Assembly (NCBI RefSeq): GCF_042433955.1
Contig: NZ_JBHLUH010000074.1
Location: 1 to 64,000 of the forward strand
Length of the DNA stretch: 64,000 bases
Source of the DNA: Phytohabitans kaempferiae
Lineage (GTDB): Bacteria; Actinomycetota; Actinomycetes; Mycobacteriales; Micromonosporaceae
Direction of reading: 5' to 3'
Each line of letters starts with the position of its first letter. Positions within the stretch are counted from its first letter, which is position 1. The translations under genes were made by a program, and so were the position numbers. Positions 47,820 through 55,468 of the stretch are shown one piece after another. A model generated the notes under the pieces. The model did not search any database. It was not told the origin of the DNA and worked only from the letters and a program-made list of their open reading frames with translations.

Positions 47820-50732
47820 ATGACAACACAGCACTCCACGCTGCCGTCCGCGCCGGCCACGCCCGCCGCGGAGGGTGGCGGGCCGACACCTGGGCGGGCT
47901 CCGGCGCGCCGGTGGTGGCGGCCCGACCTGCTCACGACGGTCGGGGTGCTGGCATTCGTGCTCTTCGCGCTCGGCACGGTCGGCTCGCCGTTGTGGGGCG
48001 GCTCGGTGCTCGCCGGCACCGACGAGCTGGGGCTGCGCAGCCCGTACGCGGACACCGGCTTCGCCGGCATCCAGGTGCAGAACAGCTTCATGGACGACAC
48101 GACAAACGCCGTGATTCCGGACACACTGCTCTTCTCTGGGCGGTTGAAGGACGGGGAGATCGCGGCGTGGAACCCGTACGTGGTCGGCGGCGTGCCGCTC
48201 GGCGCGATCCCGACGCTCGGCCTCGCCAATCCGCTCACACTGCCGTACTACCTGCTGCCCGACTCGCTCGCGCCCGGCTACGTCAAGCTCCTGGAGACCC
48301 TGTTCTGCGGGGTCATGATGTTCCTGTTCCTGCGGCGCCTGCGGCTGGGTCGCCCGGCGGCGGTGCTCGGCGGGCTGGTCTTCGCGAGCAGCGCGTTCAT
48401 GATCATGTGGACCAACTGGCCGCACACGCGCACCGCCGCGTTCATCCCGGCCGTGTTCTGGGCGGCCGAGCGATTCGTGCAGGAGCGGCGGGTCCGCGAC
48501 GCCGCCCTGATCAGCCTCGCGGTCGGCGGCATGCTCGCCGGCGGCTTCCCAGCGGTCACCGCGTTCACGCTCTTCACCGCCGCGCCCTACCTGCTGGTCC
48601 GGGCCTTCGCCACGTACCCCGGCCAGGTTCGCCGCATCACGGGGGTGGTCGCCGGCGCGGCCGGGGGACTTGTCGGCGCGCTCGCGCTGGTCGCGTTCCA
48701 GCTGCTGCCGTTCACCTCGGTGATGTCACAGGTGCTCATCGCCGGCCGGGAGCAGGAGTCCAACGAGCACCTCTCGGCCGCCAGCCTGATCACCACGCTC
48801 GCGCCGTGGGCGCTCGGCACGGTCAAGCCGTCCAGCCCGCCCGCCTGGTACCTCCCGGTCAACCTCGTCGAGTCGATGTCCTACATCGGCGCCGCCGGGC
48901 TCGTGCTGATCGTGGTCGCGGTCGCCACGCCGTGGGCCGCGCGGGCGTTCCTGCCCCGGGCCACCTGGACGTTCCTGGTCGTCGCGCTCGGCGTGTGGCT
49001 CGTGGTCCTCTACTCCGGTCCGGGCGCCAGCCTCGCCCACCACCTGCCGGTCTTCTCCTCCAACTTCGTTGGCCGCGCGCGCAGCGTCGTGTGGCTGCTG
49101 ATCGCCGCCCTCGCGGCCGTCGGCCTGGAGATCATCCTGCGCCGCCGGCGGGAGGCCACCGCCGTCGAGGGCAACCGCCGCCGTCGCATCGGGTACGCCG
49201 TCGGCGTCTGGGCCGCGGTCGGTCTCGCCGGTCTGGTGATCTTCCGCGAGGCGCGGCACGCCGCATACGTCGCGCCAGGCGGGTCGGCGCAGCGGGTCGA
49301 GCGGCTACGGCAGCTCAACGAAGAGGTGCTGATCGGCCTCGGCTTCCTCGCGCTCGCCGCCGCCGCGGTCGCGCTCGTGTGGTGGTCGGGCGGGCGGAGC
49401 GAGCCGCTGTGGGGCCGGCTGCGGGTCGGCGCCGCCGCCACACTGCCCGTGCTCGCCGCGGTCCAGGCGCTCACGCTCACCGTGCCCTACCTGCCCCGGG
49501 TCGAGAAGGAGACGTTCTTCCCGGTCACCGCGACCCACCAGTACCTCCTGGACAACATCGGCCACGAGCGCTTCGCCGGCACCACGCGGGCCATGATGAT
49601 CGGCTCCGACTCCAAGCTCCAGCTCCGCGCGCTCGGCGGGCACCAGTTCGTCAACCAGCGCTTCGCCGAGCTGGTCCAGGGCGTGCCGACCCGGCAGTTC
49701 GCCTCGCCGACCTGGCTCGACCTGCCCGCGCTGCCCGAGGTGGCGACCAGCCCGGTGCTCGACCGGCTCGGCGTCCGCTACTTCGTCGCCAGCCCCGCCG
49801 CGATGGTCTTCGGCGACCGCCTGCCGGGGGCGGAGGGCGGCACGCCGGTCCCGCTCACGGCCCCGGCGCGGCTCACCACCGAGGGGCCGCTGCGCGCGGT
49901 GACGATCACCCCGGTGGGCCCGCTGCCCTGGCGTTCGCCGCAGGCGACGATCGACGTGGTGCTGCGGGACACCGAGGGGCGCGAGGTCGGGCACTCCAGG
50001 CGGCTCGCCAGCGGCCTCGCCGAGGGCAAACCGTTCGACCTCCCGGTGGCGTCCGAGCAGGTCCCGGTGGGCAGCCCGCTGACGCTCGACTTCACGACGA
50101 GCGGGTTCGCCGGTCAGCTCACCGTCGCCGGGAGCGACGGGCAGGTCGCGCTCGGCTCGGTCACCGCCAAGACCGACGGGCTGCGCCTGGTCGAGTCGGT
50201 GCCGGCGGTCATCTACGAGCGGCGGGAGGCCGCGCCGCGGATCCGCTGGGCCAGCGAGGCGATCGTCGAGCCCGACGGGGTGGCCCGCGTGGAGCAGTTG
50301 TCGAGCGGCGCGCTCCGTCCTGAGCAGGTCGTGCTCGACACGCCCGGGCCGGCGGCCGACGGAGCACCGGCCGACCTCCGGATCGACGAAGACGGCACCG
50401 ACGCGATCGAGGTGTCGGTCTCCGCGCGCGGTGCCGGATACCTGGTCATAGCGGACGCGATCCAGGGCCAGTTCAAGGCCACCGTCGACGGCCACGCGGC
50501 CGATCTTGTGCCCGCCGACCACGGCCTCGCCGCCGTCGCAGTACCCGCCGGGGAGCACGTGGTGCGCGTCGAATATGCCGCACCATACGATAATCTCGGC
50601 GGCTGGGTCTCTATGCTCATGGTCATCGCCCTCATCGCAGTGGTGCTGGCCGGACGCGTTCGGGACCGCCGCCGTTCCGCATCCGAGGGCATCGGCGCCG
50701 CACGCCGGGGCCAGATTGTGACAAGTCGATGA
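47820..50732 (+). CDS. YfhO-family polytopic membrane protein (copy 2)
   Basis: A 970-residue paralogue of the protein at 26563-29427, with the same landmarks: 'AAWNPYVVGGVPLGAIPTLGLANPLTLPYY' and 'SSAFMIMWTNWPHTRTAAFIPAVFWAAERFV'. About 12 membrane spans, a large outside domain ('PVTATHQYLLDNIGHERFAG ... GGHQFVNQRFAELVQGVP') and a final span make up the protein. Unlike copy 1, it heads an operon with a polyprenyl-phosphate-type GT2, a GT4, a flippase-like protein and a methyltransferase. A lipid-linked sugar transferase role in envelope glycosylation is therefore likely. GAAGAGGG precedes the ATG. Confidence 0.86.
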   Translation: MTTQHSTLPSAPATPAAEGGGPTPGRAPARRWWRPDLLTTVGVLAFVLFALGTVGSPLWGGSVLAGTDELGLRSPYADTGFAGIQVQNSFMDDTTNAVIPDTLLFSGRLKDGEIAAWNPYVVGGVPLGAIPTLGLANPLTLPYYLLPDSLAPGYVKLLETLFCGVMMFLFLRRLRLGRPAAVLGGLVFASSAFMIMWTNWPHTRTAAFIPAVFWAAERFVQERRVRDAALISLAVGGMLAGGFPAVTAFTLFTAAPYLLVRAFATYPGQVRRITGVVAGAAGGLVGALALVAFQLLPFTSVMSQVLIAGREQESNEHLSAASLITTLAPWALGTVKPSSPPAWYLPVNLVESMSYIGAAGLVLIVVAVATPWAARAFLPRATWTFLVVALGVWLVVLYSGPGASLAHHLPVFSSNFVGRARSVVWLLIAALAAVGLEIILRRRREATAVEGNRRRRIGYAVGVWAAVGLAGLVIFREARHAAYVAPGGSAQRVERLRQLNEEVLIGLGFLALAAAAVALVWWSGGRSEPLWGRLRVGAAATLPVLAAVQALTLTVPYLPRVEKETFFPVTATHQYLLDNIGHERFAGTTRAMMIGSDSKLQLRALGGHQFVNQRFAELVQGVPTRQFASPTWLDLPALPEVATSPVLDRLGVRYFVASPAAMVFGDRLPGAEGGTPVPLTAPARLTTEGPLRAVTITPVGPLPWRSPQATIDVVLRDTEGREVGHSRRLASGLAEGKPFDLPVASEQVPVGSPLTLDFTTSGFAGQLTVAGSDGQVALGSVTAKTDGLRLVESVPAVIYERREAAPRIRWASEAIVEPDGVARVEQLSSGALRPEQVVLDTPGPAADGAPADLRIDEDGTDAIEVSVSARGAGYLVIADAIQGQFKATVDGHAADLVPADHGLAAVAVPAGEHVVRVEYAAPYDNLGGWVSMLMVIALIAVVLAGRVRDRRRSASEGIGAARRGQIVTSR

Positions 50733-51685
50733 TTATCGAGCAGACGGTACGGACCGCCGAGGGACGCCCCAGCATGGCACCAAAGCCACCAGAGCCCGCG
50801 ACGCTCGACGTGACGATCGTTCTGCCCTGCTACAACGAGCAGACCCACGTCGTGGAGGAGATCGAGCGCATCACGAAGGCGATGGACTCGAGCGGGTTCA
50901 GCTACGAGTTGCTCGTGATCGACGACAAGTCCACCGACAGCACGCTCGCCGTGCTCCGCGAGGCCGAGCCCCGCTTCCCGCACATGCGGCTGATGGCGTT
51001 CCAGCGCAACGGCGGCTCCGGCACCGCCCGCCGCATCGGCTCCCAGGAGGCGCGCGGCGGCATCGTGGTCTGGACCGACGCCGACATGTCCTACCCCAAC
51101 GAGCGGATCCCCGAGTTCGTCGCCTACCTGCGCGACAACGAGCACGTCGACCAGGTCGTCGGCGCGCGCACCACCGAGCAGGGCAGCCACAAGGCGCTGC
51201 GCGTGCCGGCCAAGTGGGCCATCCGCAAGGTCGCCGAGGTGCTCGCCGGCACGAAGATCCCCGACCTCAACTCGGGGCTGCGCGCCTTCCGCAAGTCGGT
51301 GTCGCTGCCCTACCTGCGGCTGCTGCCCCCCGGCTTCTCCTGCGTCACCACGATCACGCTGGCCTTCCTCTCCAACCAGCACCAGGTCGACTACCTGCCG
51401 ATCGAATACTCCAAGCGCTCCGGCACGAGCAAGTTCCACTTCGTGCGCGACGCCTACCGGTACATCCTCCAGGTGCTGCGCATGGTCGTGTACTTCAACC
51501 CGATCAAGGTGCTGATGCCGCTCGCGCTCTTCCTCTTCGGACTGGGCGCGGTCAAGGCGATCGTCGACATCTTCCAGTACTACTTCCGCATCACCACCAA
51601 CGCGATGCTGCTCATCGTCACCGGGCTCATCATCGCCGCGGTGGCGTTGCTGGCCGACCTCATCGTCCGCTCCCGCGCCGACTGA
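50729..51685 (+). CDS. GT2 polyprenyl-phosphate glycosyltransferase with C-terminal membrane hairpin
   Basis: A 318-residue GT-A enzyme: 'LDVTIVLPCYNEQTHVVEEIERI', 'VIDDKSTDSTLAVL', 'GIVVWTDADMSYPNERI' (metal-binding DAD) and 'NSGLRAFRKSV'. Two membrane helices near the C-terminus ('VLMPLALFLFGLGAVKAIVDIF' and 'AMLLIVTGLIIAAVALLADLIV') match dolichol-phosphate-mannose or GtrB-type enzymes. It probably loads a sugar onto undecaprenyl phosphate on the inner face, for use by the YfhO-type protein encoded just upstream. The start overlaps that gene's stop (ATGA). Confidence 0.9.
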   Translation: MIIEQTVRTAEGRPSMAPKPPEPATLDVTIVLPCYNEQTHVVEEIERITKAMDSSGFSYELLVIDDKSTDSTLAVLREAEPRFPHMRLMAFQRNGGSGTARRIGSQEARGGIVVWTDADMSYPNERIPEFVAYLRDNEHVDQVVGARTTEQGSHKALRVPAKWAIRKVAEVLAGTKIPDLNSGLRAFRKSVSLPYLRLLPPGFSCVTTITLAFLSNQHQVDYLPIEYSKRSGTSKFHFVRDAYRYILQVLRMVVYFNPIKVLMPLALFLFGLGAVKAIVDIFQYYFRITTNAMLLIVTGLIIAAVALLADLIVRSRAD

Positions 51686-51698
51686 GCGGGGCCACGTC

Positions 51699-52796
51699 GT
51701 GCGAATCGCGATCGTGGGGCCGGCTCACCCGTACAAGGGCGGCATCGCCCAGTACACGACGGCACTGGCCCACGAGCTGACCGCGGCCGGGCACGAGGTG
51801 CGGCTGGAGTCGTGGTCGCACCAGTACCCGAAGCTGCTCTACCCGGGGCAGTTGACGGTCAGCGAGCCGGAGCTGCCGCCGTTCCCGGGGACCCACCGCG
51901 AGCTGTCGTGGCGCCGGCCCGACTCGTGGTGGGCGTGCGGTCGGCGGCTGCGCGGATACGACGTGGTCGTGCTGGTCACCGCCACGCCCATCCAGATGCC
52001 CGCCTACCGGGGCATCCTCGCCGGGCTGGGCCGCCGGCGCACCGCGCGCGTGGTCGCCCAGTGCCACAACGTGCTCCCGCACGAGCGGCGCGCGGCCGAC
52101 GTGCGGCTCATGGCCGGCGTGCTGTCCCGTGTGGACGGCGTGCTCGTGCACACCGCCGAGCAGGCCAAGCTCGCCAAGTCGCTGACCGACAAGCCGGTGG
52201 TGGTCGAGCACATGGCGCCGATCGTGGTGGCCGCGCCGGCCGCCGCGGGGATCTCGTCCGAGCATCCCTTCCAGCGGCTGCTCTTCTTCGGCATCGTGCG
52301 GCCGTACAAGGGGCTCGACGTGCTGCTGCGCGCGATGGCGGCCGGGCCTCCCGAGGTGTCGCTGCGGGTCGCCGGCGAGTTCTGGGGCGGCCCGGAGGAG
52401 ACCCAGAAGCTGATCGCCGACCTCGGGCTGGCGTCCAGGGTGGAGCTGCGCCCCGGATACGTCGACGCCGCCGACGTGCCGGGCCTCTTCGCCGACGTCG
52501 ACGCGCTCGTGCTGCCGTACCGCGCGGCGACCGCCTCGCTCAACGCGTTCCTGGCGTTCGCCCACGAGCGGCCGGTGATCGCGACCCGGGTCGGCACGGT
52601 CGAGCAGGACGTGCGCGACGGTGTCGACGGCGTGCTCTGCGCCCCCGGCGACGTCGACTCGCTCGCCGACGCGCTGAGCCGCTTCTACGCCGAGGGCGAG
52701 CCGCTGCGGCTGCGGCTCGGCGTGCGGGCGACCGACACCGCGCCGGGCTGGCAGGCGTACCTCGGTGCGGTCCTCACGGCGGCGGACCGCTCGTGA
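51699..52796 (+). CDS. GT4 glycosyltransferase
   Basis: A 365-residue GT-B enzyme: 'RIAIVGPAHPYKGGIAQYTTALAHELTAAGHEV', 'ARVVAQCHNVLPHERRAAD', 'LLFFGIVRPYKGLDVLLRAM' and 'PGLFADVDALVLPYRAATASLNAFLAFAHERPVIATRVGTVEQDV'. It has no membrane spans and should act on a lipid-linked or free acceptor in the cytoplasm. The GTG at 51699 lies 13 bp after the GT2 stop, and its own stop overlaps the next gene (GTGA). Donor and acceptor are unknown. Confidence 0.9.
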   Translation: MRIAIVGPAHPYKGGIAQYTTALAHELTAAGHEVRLESWSHQYPKLLYPGQLTVSEPELPPFPGTHRELSWRRPDSWWACGRRLRGYDVVVLVTATPIQMPAYRGILAGLGRRRTARVVAQCHNVLPHERRAADVRLMAGVLSRVDGVLVHTAEQAKLAKSLTDKPVVVEHMAPIVVAAPAAAGISSEHPFQRLLFFGIVRPYKGLDVLLRAMAAGPPEVSLRVAGEFWGGPEETQKLIADLGLASRVELRPGYVDAADVPGLFADVDALVLPYRAATASLNAFLAFAHERPVIATRVGTVEQDVRDGVDGVLCAPGDVDSLADALSRFYAEGEPLRLRLGVRATDTAPGWQAYLGAVLTAADRS

Positions 52797-53761
52797 GCGC
52801 CACCGCGTCCTCGGACACCGCGGTGTCCGGCAGTCTTCCCCCGCCGCCGCGGCGGCGGGGCTTCGGCATCTGGTTCAAGGTCGGTTTTCTGGTCCTCGCC
52901 GCCACGGCCGGCGTCTGGTACGTCGTCGCCAACTGGGACGAGACCGGCCCCGCGCTCCGCTCGATCGGCTGGGGCGCGGCGCTCGCCTCGGTGCCCCCGG
53001 CGGTCGCGGCGGGCATCGCCGGCATGCTCGCCTGGCGGCGCCTGCTCGCCGACCTCGGCCATCCGCTGCCGGTCGTCCCGGCCGGGCGGGTCTTCTACAC
53101 CAGCCAGCTCGGCAAGTACCTGCCCGGTTCGGTGTGGACCTTCGTCGCCCAGGTCGAGCTGGCCAAGCAGCTCAAGGTGCCGCGCCCGGTGTCGTTCGCG
53201 GTGAGCATGCTCGCGATCGTGCTGTCACTGGCGGTCGGCCTGGGCATGGCGGTGATCCTGCTGCCCTTCGGCGGCGGTGACGCGCTGCGCCAGTTCTGGT
53301 GGCTGTGGCTGCTGCTGCCGGTGCTCGTCGCCGTGATCCATCCGGCGGTCACCACCTGGGGCATCAACCTGATGCTCCGCGCGCTGCGCCGGTCGCCGCT
53401 CACCGTCCGCCCCACCGGCCGGGGCATGCTCGCCGCCAGCGGCTGGCAGGCCCTCAACTGGTGCCTGATGGGCCTGCACTGCTTCATCCTGGTGCGCGCC
53501 GCGGGGGCCGAGGGCTGGACCGTGCTGCCCCTCGCGGTCGGCGGCTTCACGCTGGCGTACTGTGCCGGTGTGCTCTTCGTGCCGGCGCCCGCCGGCGTCG
53601 GTGTCCGGGAGCTGGCGCTCGGCGCCGCCCTCGCCACCGCGATCACCCCGCAGGCGGCGGCCGCCGTCGTGCTGGTCTCCCGCCTCGCGCTCGCCGTCGT
53701 CGACATGGGCATGGCAGCGCTCAGCATCCACCGAACCAGGCCCCCCGAGGAGCAGAAATGA
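52793..53761 (+). CDS. Flippase-like / lysylphosphatidylglycerol-synthase membrane domain protein
   Basis: A 322-residue membrane protein with about eight spans, of the UPF0104/LPG-synthase transmembrane family: 'VFYTSQLGKYLPGSVWTFVAQVELAKQLKVP', 'FILVRAAGAEGWTVLPLAVGGFTLAYCAGVLFVPAPAGVGVRE'. Members include lipid flippase-like proteins linked to glycolipid operons. Here it likely moves or handles the lipid intermediate made by the two upstream glycosyltransferases. The GTG start overlaps the GT4 stop. Confidence 0.85.
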   Translation: MSATASSDTAVSGSLPPPPRRRGFGIWFKVGFLVLAATAGVWYVVANWDETGPALRSIGWGAALASVPPAVAAGIAGMLAWRRLLADLGHPLPVVPAGRVFYTSQLGKYLPGSVWTFVAQVELAKQLKVPRPVSFAVSMLAIVLSLAVGLGMAVILLPFGGGDALRQFWWLWLLLPVLVAVIHPAVTTWGINLMLRALRRSPLTVRPTGRGMLAASGWQALNWCLMGLHCFILVRAAGAEGWTVLPLAVGGFTLAYCAGVLFVPAPAGVGVRELALGAALATAITPQAAAAVVLVSRLALAVVDMGMAALSIHRTRPPEEQK

Positions 53762-53841
53762 GCGAGCGGAGCGAGCGAATCGCCAGATTCAGCCCGCCTG
53801 TTGCCGCATGCCCGTCGCCGGCGAAGGGAGGACGGGCATGA
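53758..53841 (+). CDS. Possible 27-codon coupling micro-ORF
   Basis: An ATG overlapping the flippase-like stop (ATGA) opens a 27-codon frame, 'MSERSERIARFSPPVAACPS' onward. Its TGA overlaps the methyltransferase ATG (ATGA). Its first half comes from a short repeated GAGCGAGCGGAGCGAGCG tract. It may exist only to carry ribosomes across the 76-bp gap; a functional peptide is not supported. GGGAGG in its last codons also serves the methyltransferase. Confidence 0.35.
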   Translation: MSERSERIARFSPPVAACPSPAKGGRA

Positions 53842-54635
53842 GCACGGCGGCACCGCCCGGAGGCGCGGCCACCGCGCTCGCCAAGCGCGTTGCGGAGAGC
53901 GCGCTCTGGACCCGCGTGCGGCTCCAGCGCGCGATCGCGGCGCCGGGCTCCCGTCCGGCCCCCATGCCCCCGACCGACGTGCTGCGCACGCGGGCGGAGT
54001 GGGAGCAGGCGGTCGCCGAGTGCCGGCGGCTGCGGCTGCCGCTGCACCACGACCGCCCCAAGAACTGGGACGCGCTCGGCGCCGTCGCCACGATCCTCGA
54101 CCGCCTCGGCACCGGCGCCTCGGTGCTCGACGCGGGCAGCGCGCGCTACTCGTCCGTGCTGCCGTGGCTGCGCCTGTTCGGCCTCACCGACCTGGTCGGC
54201 AACAACCTCGAGTTCGGCGAGGACGTGCGGCGCGACGGGGTCCTCTTCCGGTACGGCGACATCACCGGCACCGACTTCCCCGACGGCCGCTTCGACGCGG
54301 TGACCTGCATGAGCGTGATCGAGCACGGGGTGCCGCTGGAGCCGTTCCTGGCCGAGTCGGCGCGGATCATCCGCCCCGGCGGGGTGCTCGTCGTCTCCAC
54401 CGACTACGACCAGGACCCGCCGGACACCAGCGACAAGAAGGCGTACGGCGCGCCGGTCCACATCTTCTCCCCGGTGGAGATCAAGGAGTTCGTGGCGGTC
54501 GCGGAGAAGCACGGCCTGCGGCTGCTGGGCGAGCTGGCTCTGGAGCACGCCGAGCGCCCGGTGCACTGGAAGCGGGTCGGCATCGACTACACGTTCATCC
54601 GCTTGGCGTTCGCGCGCGACAGATCGTCTAGCTGA
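53838..54635 (+). CDS. Class I SAM-dependent methyltransferase
   Basis: A 265-residue methyltransferase: 'GASVLDAGSARYSSVLPWLRLFG' (SAM-binding loop, motif I), 'FPDGRFDAVTCMSVIEHGVPLEPFLAESARIIRPGGVLVVSTDYDQDP' (motifs II-III). It is last in the YfhO/GT operon and may methylate the sugar chain or its lipid. The ATG at 53838 follows GGGAGG. Its stop lies 8 bp inside the convergent aldo/keto reductase gene, so the two 3' ends are complementary. Confidence 0.88.
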   Translation: MSTAAPPGGAATALAKRVAESALWTRVRLQRAIAAPGSRPAPMPPTDVLRTRAEWEQAVAECRRLRLPLHHDRPKNWDALGAVATILDRLGTGASVLDAGSARYSSVLPWLRLFGLTDLVGNNLEFGEDVRRDGVLFRYGDITGTDFPDGRFDAVTCMSVIEHGVPLEPFLAESARIIRPGGVLVVSTDYDQDPPDTSDKKAYGAPVHIFSPVEIKEFVAVAEKHGLRLLGELALEHAERPVHWKRVGIDYTFIRLAFARDRSSS

Positions 54636-55398
54636 TCGCGTCGATGCGGGCCATCTCCTCCTCGGTGAGGCTGAAGCCGGAGACGTCGAAGTTTTCCCGG
54701 ATCCGCTCGGGCGTGGCCGACTTGGGGATGACCACGATCCCGTGCTGGATGTGCCACCGCAGGATGACGTGGGTCGGCTTCACGCCGTGGACGCGAGCCA
54801 CCTCGGCGAGCACCGGATCGCGCAGGTCGCTGCGGCGGAAAGGGCTGTAGCCCTCCACCACCACACCGCGCTCGCGGTGCTGGGCAAGCAGCTTGGGCTC
54901 GTGGAGCGCGGGGCTGTAGGGGATCTGGTTGACCGCGGGCGTCACGCCGGTGGCCTCGGTCAGCGCGTCGATCTGGGCGATGCTGTAGTTGCTCACCCCG
55001 ATCGCGCTAGTCAGCCCTTCCTCCCGCGCCGCGATGAACGCCTCCCACGTCTCCGGGCGGGCCGAGCCGTTCGGCGGCCAGTGGACCAGCCACAGGTCGA
55101 GCTTGTCGATGCCGAGCGCGGCGAGGCTGGCCGCGATCGTCTCGCGTTCGCGGCCCGCGCGTTCGGCGGGGAGCTTGGTGGTGACGAAGACCTCCGCGCG
55201 CGGCACGCCGCTGTCGGCGAGCGCCCGCCCCACCTCGCTCTCGTTGCGGTACATGGTGGCGGTGTCCAGATGCCGGTAGCCGGTCTCCAGCGCGACCCGC
55301 ACCGGCTGGTACGCCTGCTTGCCGGGAAGCTGCCACGTGCCGAAGCCGAGCAGCGGCATGTCGTGGCCCTCGCCGATGCCCACGGTGGGTTGTGTCAT
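54628..55398 (-). CDS. Aldo/keto reductase, 2,5-diketogluconate-reductase type
   Basis: A 256-residue AKR: 'MPLLGFGTWQLPGKQAYQPVRVALETGYRHLDTATMYRNESEVGRAL' (catalytic Asp and Tyr), 'KLDLWLVHWPPNG' (catalytic His), 'AIGVSNYSIAQID' and 'HIQHGIVVIPKSATPERIRENFDVSGF'. It should reduce aldehydes or keto-sugars with NADPH. The ATG at 55398 has no ribosome site but a TAGGTT box 7 nt upstream, so a leaderless mRNA is likely. The 3' end overlaps the methyltransferase gene by 8 bp. Confidence 0.92.
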   Translation of the reverse strand: MTQPTVGIGEGHDMPLLGFGTWQLPGKQAYQPVRVALETGYRHLDTATMYRNESEVGRALADSGVPRAEVFVTTKLPAERAGRERETIAASLAALGIDKLDLWLVHWPPNGSARPETWEAFIAAREEGLTSAIGVSNYSIAQIDALTEATGVTPAVNQIPYSPALHEPKLLAQHRERGVVVEGYSPFRRSDLRDPVLAEVARVHGVKPTHVILRWHIQHGIVVIPKSATPERIRENFDVSGFSLTEEEMARIDAIS

Positions 55399-55405
55399 GC
55401 ACCCC

Positions 55406-55411
55406 AACCTA
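55406..55411 (-). promoter_or_regulatory. -10 hexamer TAGGTT (minus strand), predicted leaderless start
   Basis: On the minus strand TAGGTT ends 7 nt before the ATG at 55398, with the same hexamer and spacing as at 1132-1137. Confidence 0.5.
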
Positions 55412-55468
55412 CCCAGTGCCGCCGTGCCGTTCCGTGGCCTCGCGGGATCGTGCTGGCAGACTTGGGCG

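Noticed and set aside
55397..55468. SNF2 ATPase start at ATG 55397, overlapping the divergent aldo/keto reductase ATG
   Set aside because: In frame, but the extra 24 residues show no family resemblance, and there is no -10 or ribosome site. Homology starts at the GTG at 55469. Left as an alternative.
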